This document shows positions 7,177 through 8,030 of a stretch of DNA of 8,030 bases, one piece after another (position 1 is the stretch's first letter; each line of letters starts with the position of its first letter). Made by a program: the position numbers and the translations under genes. Source of the stretch: S144-45 sp015494035 (GTDB taxonomy: Bacteria; Pseudomonadota; Gammaproteobacteria; Xanthomonadales; Marinicellaceae); contig JALUIX010000115.1 in the NCBI GenBank assembly GCA_027057345.1, positions 1-8,030 on the forward strand, read 5' to 3'. A model generated the notes under the pieces. That model did not search any database. It was not told the DNA's origin and saw only the letters and a list, made by a program, of their open reading frames with translations.

Positions 7177-7181
7177 GAGGT
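7177..7181 (+). promoter_or_regulatory. Ribosome binding site of pilA
   Basis: GAGGT at 7177-7181 lies 9 nt before ATG 7191. It favours that start over the in-frame ATG at 7197, which would give a leader peptide two residues shorter. Confidence 0.6.
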
Positions 7182-7190
7182 AATTTCAAA

Positions 7191-7610
7191 ATGACTATGC
7201 AAAGAAAACAACAAGGTTTCACCTTGATCGAACTGATGATCGTGATCGCGATTATCGCCATCCTGATGAGCTTCGCCATCCCTGCGTACCGCGACTACAC
7301 TATCCGTACAAAAGTGGCTGAAGGCATTCAACTGGCCGCTGCTGCCAAGCAAGCCGTAACCGAGAGATATATGAGCACCAATACATTACCGTCAACCAAT
7401 GCACTAGCTGGCCTTGACTCTGTAATTTCGGGTAAATATACCTCTGCCGTGACTGTTGGTGCTAATGGTGTCATTAATATTTCCTACTTGCCGAATGCCG
7501 GCGTAGCAGGTACTGTCCAGCTTACACCAGATATTACTAACCCAGGCAGTGTTAAGTGGAATTGTTCTGCCACAGGCATACCGGCCAAATACCTTCCTTC
7601 TGAATGCTAA
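7191..7610 (+). CDS. pilA: Type IV major pilin PilA (prepilin)
   Basis: The product is the subunit of the type IV pilus, made as a 139-residue inner-membrane precursor. A 9-residue basic leader ends in Gly9. PilD would cut after it and N-methylate Phe10. The class signature G|FTLIELMIVIAIIAIL follows, with the essential Glu at mature position 5. The helix continues through AIPAYRDYTIRTKVAEG, the usual N-terminal alpha-helix of this pilin family. Cys125 and Cys139 bracket the C-terminal D-region, and the ending WNC...KYLPSEC is typical of Pseudomonas-type pilins. The mature protein is about 130 residues, on the short side. The gene has its own sigma-54 promoter and terminator, so it is probably a single-gene unit. 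The coding sequence past about base 7370 is visibly richer in A+T than the first third. Tandem stops TAA and TAG close the frame. Confidence 0.95.
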   Translation: MTMQRKQQGFTLIELMIVIAIIAILMSFAIPAYRDYTIRTKVAEGIQLAAAAKQAVTERYMSTNTLPSTNALAGLDSVISGKYTSAVTVGANGVINISYLPNAGVAGTVQLTPDITNPGSVKWNCSATGIPAKYLPSEC

Positions 7611-7617
7611 TAGAACA

Positions 7618-7634
7618 TACTTCGTTTTGAAGTA
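7618..7634 (+). repeat. Short inverted repeat after pilA
   Basis: TACTTC at 7618-7623 and GAAGTA at 7629-7634 could form a 6-bp stem with a GTTTT loop just after the pilin stop codons. It is a weak stem with no T-run, possibly an mRNA 3'-end element. Confidence 0.3.
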
Positions 7635-7637
7635 CGA

Positions 7638-7670
7638 GTTAACCAATTTGTGATTGGATCACAGTTAACC
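7638..7670. repeat. Inverted repeat flanked by GTTAACC direct repeats, downstream of pilA
   Basis: TGTGAT at 7649-7654 and ATCACA at 7658-7663 form perfect 6-bp arms around TGG. GTTAACC occurs on both sides, at 7638-7644 and 7664-7670. The nested symmetry lies 8 bp before the terminator stem. It could be an operator for the downstream gene or part of the pilA 3' untranslated region. Confidence 0.45.
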
Positions 7671-7677
7671 CGTAAAC

Positions 7678-7707
7678 AAAAGGCCATTGCTTGCAATGGC
7701 CTTTTTT
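7678..7707 (+). terminator. Strong rho-independent terminator of pilA
   Basis: A perfect 13-bp inverted repeat (7678-7690 with 7693-7705) has GGCCATTGC as its core arm and two unpaired T bases at the centre. Realistically the loop is CTTG with a 12-bp stem. A run of six T at 7702-7707 overlaps the distal arm. An A-run precedes the stem, so it could also work in the reverse direction. It ends the pilin transcript about 70 nt past the stop. Confidence 0.92.
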
Positions 7708-7739
7708 ATGACACAAATTCCTGAAACTAGCTATCTCGA

Positions 7740-8030
7740 ATGAAAAAAGACTTTTTATTTAGGAAGTTCTACGGTGCGTTGGCTGATTTGGCGCTGGCAT
7801 TACTGATTATCGCTACCACCGTACTGGTTATTTACCCGCACGGATTCGCCTGGTGGACTGACATGAACCTGCCAACCCAGTACACAATGACGTATAACTA
7901 CGCCTTTGAAATCATCAGCTGGCTTTTTCTGTGGTTGCTGGTTTATGTGCTTTCAGGGCGGTTCCTTTTTTCCACCAGTGTGGTTTTTCTGTTGTTTTTT
8001 GTTTTCCTGATCGGCAATGCGGAAAAAATG
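7740..8030 (+). CDS. Multi-pass membrane protein, 3'-truncated; possibly the N-terminus of a sulfatase/LTA-synthase-like transferase
   Basis: ATG 7740 opens a frame that stays open for 97 codons to the window edge. An in-frame TAG at 7728-7730 makes this the first possible ATG. No clear Shine-Dalgarno precedes it. The basic N-terminus (MKKDFLFRKF) is followed by three hydrophobic segments: about residues 13-33 (ALALLIIATTVLVIY), 55-75 (SWLFLWLLVYVL) and 77-93 (FSTSVVFLLFFVFLIG). The last ends in GNAEKM. An Asn-x-x-Lys just after a membrane helix recalls the N-terminal membrane domain of LTA synthase/phosphoglycerol transferase proteins, where a PL..D segment would come next. That is a resemblance only. 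A pilin-glycosylating oligosaccharyltransferase (PglL/TfpO type), often beside pilA, is an alternative. The pilA terminator separates it from the pilin, so it needs its own promoter, which I did not find. Confidence 0.7.
   Translation, partial: MKKDFLFRKFYGALADLALALLIIATTVLVIYPHGFAWWTDMNLPTQYTMTYNYAFEIISWLFLWLLVYVLSGRFLFSTSVVFLLFFVFLIGNAEKM

Larger units (their letters stand above)
6899..7190. other. Divergent control region between aroK and pilA
   Basis: This 292-bp region serves the starts of aroK (leftward) and pilA (rightward). It contains two neighbouring inverted repeats, a -24/-12 promoter facing pilA and a leader with further small inverted repeats, each listed separately. On the minus strand a perfect TTGACA lies at 6977-6972, but no acceptable -10 follows at 16-18 bp, so the aroK promoter is not resolved. 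I see no short ORF worth calling. Confidence 0.7.

Noticed and set aside
7649..7663. CRP binding site TGTGA-N5-TCACA
   Set aside because: CRP needs six bases between the half-sites and here there are five. It is kept only as an unexplained inverted repeat.

Overview
This window reads as chromosomal DNA of a gammaproteobacterium of moderately high GC. The evidence is a TcdA-type tRNA-modification enzyme, a standard-length AroB, a shikimate kinase and a pilin of the Pseudomonas/Neisseria PilA type with an apparent sigma-54 promoter. I cannot name the genus from the sequence.

Layout from left to right. (1) 1-681: the 3' part of tcdA (tRNA threonylcarbamoyladenosine dehydratase), cut by the window edge. 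(2) 682-843: a spacer holding a perfect 13-bp tandem repeat directly before the next gene. (3) 844-5022: a very large exported protein with a signal peptide, several beta-rich N-terminal modules and a C-terminal Peptidase_C25 (gingipain-like) domain with its His and Cys residues intact. It is the least ordinary gene here. (4) 5130-6272: aroB, 3-dehydroquinate synthase. (5) 6299-6898 on the minus strand: a shikimate kinase (aroK) converging on aroB with a 26-bp gap. (6) 6899-7190: a divergent control region with two adjacent near-perfect inverted repeats and a good -24/-12 (sigma-54) promoter facing the pilin gene. (7) 7191-7610: pilA, a type IV major pilin, followed by a strong intrinsic terminator at 7678-7707. 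(8) 7740-8030: the start of a multi-pass membrane protein cut by the window end, possibly the N-terminus of a sulfatase/LTA-synthase-like transferase.

How the genes work together. aroB and aroK encode steps 2 and 5 of the shikimate pathway to chorismate. In many gammaproteobacteria they form one unit downstream of the pilMNOPQ pilus genes. Here they face each other and the neighbouring pilus gene is the major pilin, so the same associations appear in a rearranged form. pilA seems to be its own sigma-54-driven transcription unit. The C25 protease looks like an accessory surface or secreted protein placed between housekeeping genes. It ends at the edge of its catalytic domain with no recognisable C-terminal sorting domain, so its export beyond the Sec step is open. 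I see no mobile element, CRISPR array, tRNA or rRNA. Apart from the large protease and the pilA control region this is a fairly ordinary locus.
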